Of a stretch of DNA of 64,000 nt, positions 44,701-59,100 are shown in pieces; the stretch's first letter is position 1, and every line of letters starts with the position of its first letter. The notes beneath the pieces are model-generated. The model searched no databases and was not told where the DNA came from. It was given only the letters and a program-made list of their open reading frames with translations. Source of the DNA: Microdochium bolleyi (Eukaryota > Ascomycota > Sordariomycetes > Xylariales > Microdochiaceae); contig KQ964247.1 in the NCBI GenBank assembly GCA_001566295.1, forward strand, positions 3,100,001-3,164,000, read 5' to 3'. The position numbers were made by a program, and so were the translations under genes.

Positions 44701-45605
44701 TGGTAGCCGACGTTCATCATGGCTTTATCGACGTAGCGTGCTTGCCCAAATTTCTTGCTCTCAAAGAGCAAGATGCGATCCGTCTTGCGATAGGACGGCA
44801 ATTTCAGATCTAGCCTTTCTTTTGGTGTTTGGTTGTGGATAGGCAATACTGTTGGGACTTTTGGACCAGCGAGGTCTGTCCGAGCGGGATAAAAGGAGTC
44901 GCGAGGTGGGCGGACGGTGCGGCGCGAACGTGATGGTGTTCCAGGCAATATTCCCTGCCCTAGCGGAGTTGACGCATTATCTGCGACCGGCGTATCCGCT
45001 GTTGTTTGGTCTTTGCTCGGGCTGGCAACTGGATTGCCAATAAGGTTGATGTCACTAGTGGTTCGAGAAGCCGAAGGTGTCGCGGGTGCAGACTTGACTA
45101 TGCCATCGACGTCGTCGGCGTGATATACCATGAACGTCGACTCAATGTCTAGGTTTGGGTGAAACTCTTCCCACCCGCGCTCTTCCCTGGGCTTGTAGCC
45201 TTCGCTCTGGACCACGGCCGCAGCGACCGCAGCAGCAGAGCTTATCTGCATTTCATCGTCTTGGTCGGCATGTCGGGTGGACGTCCGTATGCGGGTGCTG
45301 CGCTCGCGCCGAGGATTTAGGGATGGTGAGGCTGCCGCGCCGGACATGATGATCTGACGCGTGCGCGAGCGGCCGGTCGTGGCACCAACCGTGGCCGGTA
45401 TGTCGTTTATCTGCTGATCCTCAGGAACCGCTAGGGGCCCAGGTCCGCTGGGGGTAAACCGGCGGCGTTTGAGGGGTGGCTCGGTGGCCGCGACGATGCT
45501 AGAGTCGAGAGACGGATGTGTCGTCGAGGCAGGAGAGGCTCTCTGGCGGGCGCGGGAAGGCCTTGATGTGGTGGACTGCCGTGGCGTCCGTGGGCTGGGG
45601 ATCAT
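41798..45605 (-). CDS. NTO1: PHD-finger protein of the NuA3-type histone acetyltransferase complex (BRPF/Jade family)
   Basis: Reader/scaffold subunit of an H3-acetylating MYST complex (yeast Nto1, human BRPF/JADE). Exons on the minus strand: 45605-44145, 44094-43067 and 43004-41798. Introns are 50 and 62 bp with GTGAGT and GTAAGT donors. Total 1231 aa from MIPSPRTPRQ. The order is: disordered N terminus with RRRF-type basic patches; an Epl1-like region (FHPNLDIESTFMVYHADDVD, about 147-170, and KFGQARYVDKAMMNVGY); PHD1 (CAICDDGDCENTNAIVFCDG, about 432-480); then, across the first splice, a zinc knuckle and extended PHD2 (TCIFCPNSDGAFKQT, WAHLLCAMWIPEV, CYICHQHMGACIQC, FHVTCARRA). Long helices with LKREMRRGAALLKRLQLQME follow. 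A region after the second splice (LQDLQRKVDERYYTATLAFA) resembles part of a bromodomain. The C terminus is acidic, then basic (KSRKRKVTYRRR). No PWWP domain seen. Confidence 0.92.
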
Positions 45606-47177
45606 GGCGGTTCCAAAGCGATGAAAGAGCCGCCACAGAGGAAGCGCTGCGATGGCAGAGCCTCGCTCAGCGCGTCGCAAAAGGCAGGCGAGGAGGGGTG
45701 CTGAGGTGCTCCTTAGCCAGGGAGTGCATCGGAAGAGGAGGGCGGTTTCTCGTGTCGTAAGAACTTGGAAGTCGGGCGGAGGCAGCAGGCGGCGTCTTGA
45801 AAGGGCGCAGAGGCTGTGTCGCGGAGTGGTGGCGCGGTGAAAACGAGCAGAAGTGGCCTCTGTCGACGGATGAGGTCGTCGTCCTGGAACGCGCGCTCTT
45901 GCAGGATGCGACCCATCAAGGCGTGTGCAGGCGTGTAGCCACTCACGATGCAGGAGCGGCGACGACACTTGGCCTAGAGTAGGCTAGTGCGGAACTTACG
46001 TAACAGACCCCTCTGCCCCACTCATGCCCGTCGTTACTTCCTGCCGAGCCTGCCTGCCAAGCCAGGCACACTCCTGGTCACGGTAGGTATTCATCCGCCG
46101 GCACTCTCGAGCTATTCATCTGCAATCTACAATCACTTGATGAGCAAACCAGTCGGATCTTTGGTCCGGTCATCTGTGTCGTTGTCTGGCCTTTGCGGAG
46201 GGCGCATTGTGCTCCAAACAGACTGACCAACGTGTGCCTCGAGACCGTTGCAGGCGCGTCCTAAGGTAACCAGATGCGGAGCAGATCGTTCGCTCTCATT
46301 GCATCCCTCCAACCATTTCCCCCCTCCGATGGGACCTATGTAATGGAACATCACTCTATGGAGGGAATGACGCGGTGGGCTGTGCTGTCCGCGGTCTGAG
46401 GAGCAAACATCGTCCAGTATAGTTGCGCGACACGGACCCAGCATATCTGTGCAGATCGTGGTGTGTCGTATGGTTGGCACAGCCATTATCCCTGCTACCG
46501 TGTGGTTACCATATCGAAGCGCACCTCGTGGAAACCAGTCGCTGGCGGGGACGCCATGCTCTCGAAGATCAGTTGACAGAATCTCTCGAAGTCAACTCAC
46601 GAATCTCCAGGCCTGCCCGCTTGAGGGGAGGGGTTGCCATTCTCTCCCCGCAGCCACGATCTGCCAGGACTGGCACGAGCAACACTTTGGTCGTGCCCCG
46701 AGGCAGTCATGGATTACCATTACGGACGGAAACATCCAGGGCCTCGTCGTTTGTTCAGCCCTACGCCGCTAGAGAACCCCTCACCCCCTCATGCGGTGTG
46801 CGGCTCGCTTCCTGTTCCTGCATCTCCTCCCGGTCGCTCCAGTCAAACCAGTCAAGGGTCCTGGAGGGCTCAATGACTCGCAGACCGCTCCTGTCCTCCC
46901 CCACACTCACTCTGACTTTACACAATTGTTGTGCCTCTGGTCGCCATCACAGGCCAGGGCTGCACAACCATACGCTCATTCCATGAGTTCCATTGACGGT
47001 CAGATTATGAGAACTTCGAATCCAATCCAAAAACACGTGATGCTTTTCTATGTAAGTGCCCATTGCCAGCAACGCCTTCAAACTCCAATTATATCCCCAT
47101 CACATCTGTAAATGAACACAACAAGACAGTTTGAGAAAACGACCAATGATTGCTATGCTCTTCTCCACAATCAGCCT
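45606..47177. other. Intergenic region, NTO1 promoter and MDN1 3' flank
   Basis: The minus-strand frame continues upstream of the NTO1 ATG for about 360 bp without an ATG, which suits a GC-rich leader. The remainder shows no coding features or repeats I can support. Confidence 0.5.
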
Positions 47178-50100
47178 CTAGGAATTAACCTCGGCAAACC
47201 ATGTCCGCAGCAGGCCCGCGAGAGCACCGGGGAGATCTTCGAGGTTGTGCACAATGAGGTAGTACTGGAACGGGAACGTGTCGAGGTAGAACTCGGTCTT
47301 GATCTCATCGTTGCCCAGGAACCGTACCTTCTTCAGGTTCAGGACGCTCTGGCTCTTGCCGCCGCCTCCAGACTTCATGATACTGCCCCCCGTGGGGCCA
47401 GGAGTCGTTGCGGGTGCAGATGTATCGTCCATGATGATGAAGACAATCATGATGCGCTCCTCCAGAGCCTCGCGCAGGAGCACCTTGATCTCCTCGTGCG
47501 CGGCCGATGGGGTGAGGCCATCGGACAGGATGAGCGCGAGCTGCCAGAGGTCTTCTGAGCCCCGGCTGCCGCCCTGCTGCAGACGCGCCTGGCGGAAGCG
47601 CTCGATAGTCTGCCGAATGAGCAGCTGGATATCCGTGTAGTCCTGGTCGAAGGAGAACTTCTGCAGGACCTTGGCGCCCGCGTCGTGGGACGCGAACGGT
47701 TCGGCAAATTCGTGCGCCATGAAGGTGTTGGCGCCGAAGCCGAGGACACCAATCTGGCCAACCTCCAGCATGGTGAGGGCTCGCGAGACCATGACAAGCG
47801 ATTCGAGAGCCAGCGATCCGGCACTCGACTCGCCCATACTCTTGCTGTCGTCGACGCAAAGCATGATCTGGTAGGAACGCTTCGTTGGAATCGCGCGGCG
47901 CATCCAGATCTTGTCGCGCTTGTAGCTGGATGCAATGTATGGAATGATGCGCTTGATGTTGAGTCGCTTGCCGGTGCGGTAGGATCCAGACAGCTTGGTG
48001 GACTGGGACGGGGTCAAGATGAGCCGCAACTGCGAGGTCAGAGACAATGACAATGGATGTGTTTTGCTCTGGAACGACGTCCACTGTTGTAACGATTCGT
48101 CAAAGTCTCGCAGTTGTTCTGGTTCTGACAAGTGAGTGATGTCAAGCTGATGCGATGTCTCCTGAATTGAGTCTTCGACGTCCTCATCAACGGGCGCTCC
48201 GTCAGCCGGGGGTGTGGTCTCGCGGTCAAAGGCCCCCTGTCTCGTTGACACCCCCGTGCGGCGGTCCTCACGCGCCGTCTCTTGTGGCTGCTGAGCTTCA
48301 GGTTTATGTGGCTCTGACGTGTCCATCTTGTCGGCCTTATCCTCGGACTCGGGCTCCTCCACGTCTTCTTCCGGCATGATCTGGTTGTTGGTCGGCTGCT
48401 CGTCGTCGTCGATGGCCATGGATTCATCAATCTGTTGTCCAGCTTCTTCATTCGCTGTACCCATCGCTTGTGCCTCTGCAGCATCATCATCGTTTTGCAG
48501 ATGCTGATACTCGCGAACAGCAGATTCTTGCTCCGTTTCATTGCGTGGTTCGCTCGTATCCTTCTCCTGAGCCTCCTTGATGTCGCGTCTTTGTCTGTGC
48601 CACTTCTCCATTGCATCTCCCAGAGCTTTGAACGGCTGAGACACTGCAGAGTCGCGCAGATCGTCAGCATCAGCCTGTGTAGGCTGGTCCTGGGTCTTGG
48701 ACACGCTTCCCTTGTCTCCGACTGACTGGTCCTGATCAGCAGCACTCTCGCCCAGCTCGCCGCCATCACGCTGCGCAGCGCTGTCATCAGCACCCTCTTG
48801 GTTGTCGTTCTGGTCCGCGTCCTGGTCCTGCCCGCCACTCTTGACGTCGCTCGGTGCCGTGTTTTCGTTGCTTGCATCTGCGTCCTCAGTTGAAGGCATT
48901 TCGTGCTTGTCCTTGTCTTCGTCCTCGGCAGGCTCCTCTGGATCGGCGTCGGCTTGCTCATCCTCCTGTATGTTGGCCTTGTCCTCGCCATCTTCCTCGT
49001 TGTCGCCCTCTTCCTCGTCCTCCTTCCCTTCCCCAGGAACCATCTCGGTCTCGCCTTCACCTCCATCCTCACTCTCAAGGTCTTTGTTCTCCGCAGCATC
49101 GTCCTCGCCATCTTCCTGCTCGACGTCCGATAGCTTGTCTAGCTCGTCATCGCTGATGGACGACATGTCATCGTCGTCGTTGCCATCGATGTCCATGTCA
49201 TCAGGCAGAGCGAGAGCTTCCTGCTCTTGAACATTCTGGTCTTGACGGTTGATATCCTCCTGCAGCTTGACATCCTCGTCCTGCTCCGCGCCCATCTCAT
49301 CTGCGTCCTCTTCGTCCTCCCCACCGTCCTCGGCGTCCTGCTGCTGCTCTTCACCTCCCTTGTCGTCCTCTGCAGCCATCTGCTCGTCCTTCTTCTGTTG
49401 ACCCTTCGTCTGCTCTCCCTGCTGGTCCTTCTCCGCATCTTCCTCGTCCTCGCCATCCCATGTCTTCTCGTCGACCGCAGAAGGATCGAGATCGTCCACA
49501 TTGCCGGCTTCCTCTTCCATCTCGTCACCATCTTCTTCCTCGTCGCCAGACTTGTCTCCCTTGTCCTCCTCATCTGGAGCTCCAGCATCTTCCTCCATGT
49601 CAGCCGCGAGTTCCTGGTCGGCCATGTCCACGGCATCCTTCTCCTCGTCCATCTCCTTGTTCGGCTCCTTGTTCGCCTCCTGAGCCAGATCAGTCAGGTC
49701 CTCGTCGGGCTGCACATCCTTGCTGATGTCCTCGGCACCTTCGCCCTCGCCGAGACCAGTACCACTCTCGAGCTTTCCGGTCTCACCAGAGGTCTCGTCT
49801 GACTGCTCCTGAGGCGTGCAGAAGCCTTGTCCGGCAAGCTGGATGAAGTTCTTGCTCAGCGTGTAGCCGAGCTTGCATGTGCCGAGGTGGAGGTTACTGT
49901 AATCTTGCACGGTCTTGTCGCACACGGCTTGGTATTGCTCGATGATCGGCGCTACAGCAGCGAGAAGCGAGGCAGCTACCTTGTTGACCTTGGCATTGCT
50001 GAGGTCAACCATCTTGAAGGTCTCGATGGTGGCAACAATGCTTCGCTCGACCTGGTCAATGTGCAGCGCCTTTGATCCGGCAGAGATGGCATCGTTGTGC

Positions 50101-53100
50101 TTGGCGAGCCACCCGAGCTCTTCGCGATCAGTTGGCAGACTAGGCAACTCCTTGTTGAACCGCTCAATAGCGACCAGTACGCCATCGCACAGTCGCTGAC
50201 AAGAGTCGGCGAGGCCAGATAAGTTCTGCAACGCATTGTTGCGAGTATCGATCTCGTGCTCACTGAATTTAGTCCACTGCTTGACCTGCTCGAGGATGAA
50301 GGCGAGATCCGGACGATCAACGGCCGCTTCATCCAAGGCGATCTGGAAGCTGCTGAGTGTCGACTTCGCTTGTGCTTCAGCCTTAAGTTGAGTAGAAGTC
50401 GTCAAGCCATTTGGGAGCATGACACAGCTCTCAAGCTTGTCTTTGGCCAGATTGATCTTGTCCAACCACGACTGCATAAGGCGCGAAACGCGAGCGTTGT
50501 CACGGCCTCCGAAGTTGGCGTGGATCTGGATAAGCTGCAAACCAACTGGAATAATCTGCACCAGCCACATAAAGCGATTGGCGCAGTTGCCAGTTGTGGT
50601 TTGCGTCTGAATCTCCTTGCCAGACTTGAACTTGGCAGCTTCGATAATATGCCGTCTTGTGCGCGAGAGTGCACTATTGTGCTTGACGACTGTGGCGAGA
50701 TGCTGTCTCTGGGCAAGCACGACGTGCAGGATGCCCTCGACGAAGCCGATACTTCTGGCGATCTCGGCCTGGGTGAGATCATCCGAGTGGCTCTGGGCAG
50801 CTGCTCGCGCGCGAGGTGCAAGATCGAGAATCTTGTGGAAGTAGTATTCGGCCCCAGACAGCGAAGCAGAGATGTCTCCTGAGAAGGGCTCAGCCGTGCC
50901 TAGAATTGTGGCGAGCGCTGCTTGTTTGTTCAGCGCGACAACACCAAGGTTGTAGCTGAAGCCCATTTGTCTGAGATCTTTCAGGACCTCTGCGAAAAGC
51001 TTGCGCTTCCGCGACTTGAGGTGCTTGACGAGATTCTTGTTCTCGTCCGTCAAGAAGGCTGGGGTCTCTTTGCGCAACTCCGCGGCCGAAGTCTGAAGGT
51101 TGGCAAGGAACGAGTCGATGGCAGGCGCGGCGTCCACACTTCCTTCGGGAATGCGGGACATCTTGACCATGATCTCAACTGTCCGCTGCACATTGGCAAG
51201 TCTCTTGTGCTTATCTGCCCACTGCTTGATGCCCTTCTGGCAGGTGGCAATGGCTGAGTCGTCGACCTGGACGGGCTCTAGCGCCGCAGACGCGCTCTGT
51301 GGCTTGGCAGCATCTTCATCTGGCAGGCCCTGCTCGATGACCGACTTCATAGATTGACTTAGGACTTCCCGGAATTTGCGGACGATCCTGAAGAGCTTGT
51401 GATGGCTCTTGCGAGCACTCTCGCGCAGTGCGACGATGTTGGTGTCCTTCCAGCTAGCGAGCAGGAGCACATCCTTCATCTGCTTGTCGATGGGCGCTCT
51501 GCCCGTGCGGATCAGCTCGGCAACAGACTTCTCGTACCGTACATAGTACGAAACAAAGTTGTAAAGACCATCTCGAATGACAGCCATGGCCGACTCCTCC
51601 ACCACAAGCAGATCCAGGTGCTTCAGTATCTGCTTGAGCAGCTCGAGGCGACCGGCGAACTGTCCAATTGGTGCCGATGAGAAGTATGTCTCGAGCTCCC
51701 GAAGCAGCTCAGTGGCGTGGCTCGTCACATCGCCGCCATCGCGCACGACACCCATGGGTCCAGCAACGATCGCCTGGTAGGCGACAAACCACCAAGAAGC
51801 AGCATCCTGCTCCTGCTTCCCCATTTCCATGTCAAACAGCTTACTCCAGGTCGACAACTCCAACCTTCGCCAGCTGATGAGCATGTCTGTGAGGCGGTTG
51901 TACAGCGGCAGCGCTCCATAGACGTGACTAGCCCAGCCACCAAACTGCCACTCATACACAAAGGCGTGCAGCTGCTCGACCTTCGGGATAATGGCTGCCA
52001 GCGGATCTGCATGGCTTAGTTCGGTGACCTTATCGCAAGCAGAGATGACTTCCACGAGCGGTTGCATGTGGGCGATCTCGTCAACCTGCTGGAGCTGGCG
52101 GAACTTTGCGCGGATGTCAGCAACAACAGAAACGAGCTTCCGGGCTTCAGGCATGTTGCGATCGTTGTAGAAGTTGTAGCTGGCGGGTGTGCCGGTGGAA
52201 GTGAGCTCCTGCTGCTTCTCGTCGAGTAGCCAAAGCAGTGCGGGGAGTATGTTGCGATCCACAAGCCGTCCGGCGTCTTCTTTGGCGGCCTTCCTGGCTA
52301 CGAGAATGGCAAGCTCTTTGATGCTGTCGACGGGATTGCGTGACGTGACGAATATGTTCTTGTGAAGCTTGGCAATCTTGATTGCAAACCCGCGAGCATC
52401 GCGCACATCAAGCGAAGCGGATTGCGGTTGAGCCTTTTCCTCGTCGTTGAATGTTGGAAACAGCTCGTTGAAGGCTTCTTCCTCCTTTGCCTCCTCTTCG
52501 GTCTGGCCAGCGCGGTATCTGTACATGCTTGTCTTGTTCTCCTCAGCCTTGCGATCGGTCTCGAGCTGTTGCGTCCACTGCTCGAAGAAGGCGTGAACAG
52601 TCTGGAAGACAGCGTGCTTCACAGAGTCTGACAGCTGGCTCTGACTCTCCACTGCGGCAATAGTGCCAACGAGCGCGAGATACTCTTGAGTCTGTGTCGG
52701 TACCGGCTGTTCATTATAATTGCCAGATGCTAGGAACGGAACCAATTCGAGAAGCCTAGTCGTTGACGAGCCAGATTGCGATTCCGTGACTGCGTTGGCA
52801 TTGTCCTTCAGCGATAATCCGATTTGCAGGCAATGAAGCATACCGACAACGGGTACCGTCATGTCTTCATACGCGAGGAATCTTGTCTGAAGGCGGTAGA
52901 TGATCTGCAGGATGTTCTCGTAAATCACATCCAGTTGCTGCGTAGCAGTCTCGGAGCCCAGTGAATGCTCACCGAGCACAATACTTAGGTCGACGCCAAT
53001 GACAGTCTTGAGGAGACTGTTGAATTCATTCTGTAGCTGGGGTAGCTGGGAGCGGGCCGGTCGGTATACCGTCTGCACGGCTTCAGGTCGCTCGCCCAAC

Positions 53101-56100
53101 TCGGAGATCTCTTCCTGGACTAATTCACACCTGAGATCAGCGGACTGCCCCGTGTGCAATTTCGAGAACTCTTGCAAAGCGCTGAGCCGGTCGGTGAGCT
53201 TCGCAAACAAATCCTCGTAACTCTGCAGCTCAACTAGAGGCCTAAGCTGGGGATCAAATGCCTTGTCCGGAACAAAGAGCTTGATCATGGCCACAGCAAA
53301 CTGCGTCCAAGCATAAGAGAGATTTACGCGACGTTGCTGCACACCAGCTCCCGTGGCGAGAAGGGACACGAAAGCAGGGATCAAGTGCTCTCTGGCCACA
53401 CTTGAAAGCTGCGTAAGCTCGATAGGGGCAAGAACCGATGCCAACGTGCTGGTATCGAATGCCAGCCCCTTCTCCGTCATTTTCGTAGACGCCAGCAGTT
53501 CCTCGAGTGAGCTATCGCGCGATACGCGAGCAGACTGGAATGCAGTGGCCAGCCCAGTATCGTAAAGAGCCACGACATGGACCATTATGATCCAAAGGAG
53601 CTCGGAGAGCTTCTTCAGGTGATCGTCTGTAAGAGCATCTGAGTAGAGTCCGACCTGCTTGGTAAGCAGCGGCACCTCCAGCTCGATGGACGCCAAGCTA
53701 TTAAGGTCGGCAGAATCAATGGTCTCGAGACGAGCCATGACCTGCGCGGCGACGCTCCTATTCCACGGGCGCTCTTGTCTGTCGCTTCCCAGCATAGTAT
53801 CCAGGGACTGCAGATACTTTGAGAGTGGCGTTGCGCTCTGCATCGACATTCTGTTCGCCAGCGACACGTCTGAAAGCAGGACTAGCTCACTCGACATCGT
53901 CGACCTGTGTGATGGTTCGTCCTGGAGGACCAGATCATCAAGTGCAATGAGCCGTCGAAGAGACTCAAACTCGTGCACGAAGAATGGCTTCGCCTCCTTT
54001 GTGTTGTCGTGCAGCTGCTGATTAAGCTTCTGCATTTCCTGATCGACAATGTCGAGGAGGCCCTTGAAGTTACCCTCACCCTGGCGAGCAATTCGGTACG
54101 ACTCAACGAACAGATCTGTGACCTTTGCGAGTCCAAAAGGCGAGGTCTTGATGGTCCATTTGAGGATGTCAAACTTCGAAGCTAATTTGGCCATGTCGTT
54201 GATGTTGGACAGGTGCTCAGAATCCCTGATGGCAAGCGGTCTCAACTGGGTCCAGAGTTGTTCCATTCCCAAACCCGTAGCAAGCTTGAAGCCAGCGACG
54301 AAACACTGCTCAATACCTTGTGTGATGACACCTAGCAGTTGTTGAGTCGGCTCGTCTGATGGGCTCAATACCTGAGTTGATACCAGCTGCGTCACATGTC
54401 CGAGCAGGGCCTGAAAGCGAGCTTCGTCAAACCGAGGTTGGCTGAGACTCTCGAACGTCGCCCACCAGACGTGCATCACGTTCCGCAGGATGGCCCTGCG
54501 CCTCCTCCACGGGGCGGCGTCAGCAAGCTGGGACCGCAAGTAGTCTTCCAGTGTTCGAAGAGTCCCACTCAGAAACTCGTACGCGCCCACCGTCGAGTCC
54601 TTTGCGACTGCTGCTACTGTCGCAACTAGGCATGCTCGTTGCAGGCGATTCAAAGCTGACACCTGGCTGCTGCCAGCCTTGGCCCTCTGTGCATCGAGCA
54701 CGCTGCGGGCCTCCAGAATAGCCTGGTAGACCTCAAAACAGGTTGCCAACCAGAAAGGCAGATCGCTCGACCTGGAGTTCAGAGTTGGCACGACAATGTT
54801 GTTCTGGAGGGGGTGCAAGGGCTGGATCCCCGATAGAACAGCAAGGTGGTTCTCAGCAAGACCACCATATAGCTCGCGCAGAGCGTGGAGTAGTTCTTTA
54901 CTGGACGACGACCTCAACAACGACGTCGTCCGGACAATCGCGGTCTCAAGCGCAGCACTCTTTGCTAGCTGACCACTAGTAGCTTGTCTCTTTGGCAGCA
55001 TTTGCTTGTTCAGTTCCTGCCACCTTTCAAGGAGCACCATGTCATTGGCGGACAAGGACTCTGGGGCAATCGCGGCTGCTTGTGTGCCATTCAAGGCATC
55101 GTGGCCCACAGTCTTCACAATCATCTCGAATCTTTGCAAGCTAGGCTCGATCCTCGGCAGGCGGCTAGACCACGGTGACGAGACTGCTGCATTAGGCTCG
55201 ACGTAAATTTCGATTGCACGGTTGCGCATGGCTCGGGAGAGCTCGCCGTAACGCGGGTCGACCGTCAGGAAGATGCGGAAGTCCGGGTGAGGCTTGACGA
55301 CACGTGGCTCACCGTTCGGCCCGCAGTGTTCGTTGATTATGAGAGAGCCCTCTGGCTCAAGCAGCGAGTTTAGTCGATCCAGCACGGATGCATTGCATAG
55401 GTTGGCATTGTCCAGAACCAGCCACTCGCCCTTCTGGAGTGCGTGGACGATAATGCCGTCAAGCCACTCGAACCTCGGGTCTGTAATGGTAGTGCTTCGT
55501 TGCAATGCCGTACAGGCATTATGTAGGACCTCTGCGAGGTCCGATTCGGCTGCAATCATGGACAGGAGGAGCTGTACACGAGGAAGAATTGTATACACCT
55601 TCTCAGCATGTTCGATGTTGGTGTGCTCAAGAGCACCGAGCAAGTCAAGTGCTGCTTCTGGCACGACTTGGGGCACGGCGCTCAGGATCGAGATTTGGAG
55701 TGCCTCTCGCAGGCTCCTCAGAGCAGAGTTCGCCTCGCGGAGCGGATCGGACTGCTCAAATCCTCCGACAAGGTCCATGGCGTCAATGTCGGCGTTCATG
55801 GGGAAGGTGACCAGCGATTTCCCAGCTGAGGCTGCTACATATTCCAAGAGGATAGATTTCCCGCTTCCAGAAGGACCTACGAGGATGCTCGGGATGTTGT
55901 GTCCAATTGATATGAGTAGCGACTCAATCTCGGCGAGTCTCGGGACTACCTGAATGGAAGGCACACGACGTGGCTGTGCAAGCTGGTTGCGCTGCAGGAG
56001 CGCCAGGCCGACTTGCAATACATCAGCGCTCATGTTGTGGTACAACTGGTGAGACTTTGGCGGCGACTCGAAGACCTCGGCAAAAAGGTTGGCGACGGCG

Positions 56101-59100
56101 AGCCGATCGTTCTCACTGCGGAAACGCTGCTGAATCGCGATGGCGAGGAAGTCATCGACTTTTGCAGTTGAAAGTAGAGGGTCTGACGAGTTGAGCAAAT
56201 TCAGCCAGCGCAGAGTGTCACGCAAGTTGAACTCCCACGGGCTGCCTTGGGAGCCGAAAGCGCGGCGGACCAGGATCTGCTCCTCGAGCTCGGAGATGAA
56301 GTGAATCATGCGGCGAACGACATCCAAGGGCACGTTGGGGAAGTTGTGCTGCGCGATCAGCAGCAGATCCTCCTCGGTGAAAACATCGGCGTAGACGACA
56401 ATGAATCGGTTGACGAACGAGCTTGGCAAGCCCTTACGCCCACCACCTTGATGATGAGGGTTCTGAGCAGCGAAGAGGCGGAAGTCCGGGTGGCGCTTGA
56501 AGACCTGGTCCAGTTCTGATACATAGACTTCGCCACGATGGTCGAGACAGGCATTCAGACCTTCCAAGACAGACTGCGAGGCGAGGTTCATCTCGTCGAG
56601 AAGAACCCATTCACCGTTCTGCATGGCTCGCAAGAAAGGTGCATCTCTCCAGGCGAAGTGCCCGGCCTCTGCGCCCTCAATTGGAACATCGGTACCGAAC
56701 AGATCCATCAGATCTGTCTGGTCAGACAAGTTGATCCTGGTCAATGGGCGTCCACAGGCTCGCGCAAGTGCACTAACAAGAGTGGTCTTGCCTACACCGG
56801 GACTACCTTCAAGGAGAATTGGCTTCTGTACGCGTAACGCGCGGATGATACGCATGGCGTTAAGCTTGGTCGTTGGTGCATGCAGAGCAAAGCCGGCCTC
56901 AAAGTTGTCGTCAGACTCCCGGTCGATCGCAAACGAGCCGATCTTGAGTTCTTCGGGTTCTACACTGAGCGAGACCGGTGCTCTGTAAATCGCGGTCGCA
57001 TCAACACTGAGAAGCTCAGTCATCTTGTCGAGGCACGTTTGCCGTTGCTGGTCCATGCTTTTTGGGTCGATCGCGATGAGCGCTGAAGGGTTTGCACCGA
57101 TAGTGTCGATAAAGACCGTCGAGGCTCCATGGAGCACCGAAAACGCTCCTTCTTGGTCGCTGCCGCTGTTGATGAACTTAACCCAGACCAGGATATCTCT
57201 AATGGAGAAGGCACTTGCTGTGGTTGAACGGAAGCTCTGCCCAAACCAGTTGGCGAATTCGACGATGACCTTGGCAAATTGGCGGAACTCCGGTCGGAGC
57301 TTCGTAGAGATGATCTGAAGGATGTCCACGTTCCCAGAAAGAGGTGGCACCCAAATTTCTGTGAAACGATTTCGAAGTGCTGGGGACAACTCCTTCTTTC
57401 CAAAGTCGCCACCAGGATTCATAGTTGCGAGGAACTGGAACTCGTCCGAGGCCTTGATGAAAGAATCACTGATACCCTTCTCAGCAAGCAGGAGAGTCCT
57501 GCCAGGTTCAAGGACAGAGTTCAAACGCTCAAGTACTGAGTCGTCCGCCAATGAAATCTCATCAAGCAGGAAGAAGTGCCCTTCTCGCATAGACTGGACA
57601 AGACTTCCGTCGGCCCATTCGAACAAGGCCTTGCTCTTCACTTCGTTCTCGGCAATCCTCTGCTGAAGCTCAGTGGGAACCTGCGAAAGCTCGGCGGCTT
57701 GTAGAGCCTTGTACCTCGCCAGGAGATCTTCCTGGCTCCCTTCTGTGTCCTGTTGCAAGCCAGCAATGGCTGTTTTGAGATCGGCAAGCAAGGTTTCCCC
57801 AATGGCACCACGATTTCTGATGGGTCTCTGCGATCCGATGAGATCGCCTGTCTCAGTGTTCTGGTGAGCATTGACAATATGAAGCTCCTTGCCTACTGCC
57901 TCCGCGAGAAGCTGGCAGACTGTAGTCTTTCCACAACCAGTGTCACCAACCAGAAGCACGGGCTCGTTATGTCGGAGCGCACTAGCCACAAGAACATAGA
58001 GACGGCGCATGGCTTGCGTCCAGACGACTCCTTGTCCATTCTCGGAAGAGACCACCTTGGCAAGGTCTGGAGATGACTTTGCGTCATACAGCTGAAGGGG
58101 ATCGATCTTGACCTTGAAGACGGACTCGATAACGGTCTTGACTGCGATTCGCTCTTCTTCGTTTCTGACACGTTCTGCGAGGAGCATGAAACCATTCACT
58201 GCAATCTCTTGGCGGTCCTGAGCGCCCCTCAAGGCCCATCTGAAGAGGTCGCGCAGTGTGGCGAAACTGTCTTTGTTCTCAAACAATCTGCTTGTTTGTC
58301 GTAGACGTGATAGCTCTTTGTATACCGACACGATGCGCTTGCAGTCCGAGGGCGAAGTGTGAATGCTTCGCTTCTGCAAGATTGTCTCGAGCTCATCCTC
58401 CGGAATGTCGTCGTAGTGGAGCTCCAGAAATCTGTTGCGGAAGGCTCGGGACAAGGCCTTCCTTCCACCGTACAAACCTGGCGGGTTCTGCGTCGCGAAA
58501 AGCATGAAGTTCTCGTGCGGCCGTACCACTTCTTGAGTCTCAGGGATCAGCAGTTCCCTATTGTCGTCAAGCAAACGATTCAAGGCTTCCAGAACATCGG
58601 TTGGGGCCAAATTCAGCTCATCGAGCACAATCCAGTGGCCCTCACGAAGCGCCTGGACAAGTAGACCTTCTTGGAAACGCAACTTGCCATCGGAATCAGA
58701 CACATAGGTACCCAAATACTCTTGGAGGTCTGTGTGTTCATGATTGTTGATTCGGACGAACTTGTTCCCACTGTAGTTGGCAAGGTACTCGATCATACTG
58801 GTCTTGCCCGCCGATGTAGGGCCTTGAATCAGGATGGGAAACCGGCGCGTCGATGTTGCTCGGACAAGGTTGAGCAGATTTCTCTCGACATACGGCGTGA
58901 TGATGTAGTCGGACCGCTGCTGTGGTGTCTCCATTCCTTGCAATAGCCAGTATTGTCGGTCTTTCATCCTGTTGACGAATTTGACATAATCTTTGCCGTC
59001 GCTTGGGTGCCTTGGCGGTTGTGACAATATTGACTTAGCACTGCCATGTTTGTCCAGAAGATAGTGGTGTATTAGTGGGATCAGGGTCTCCTCAGAAGCT

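Noticed and set aside
48802..49802. Long plus-strand frames opposite the midasin acidic arm
   Set aside because: They are the complement of repetitive Asp/Glu codons; translations are Ser- or Leu/Val-runs without any domain.
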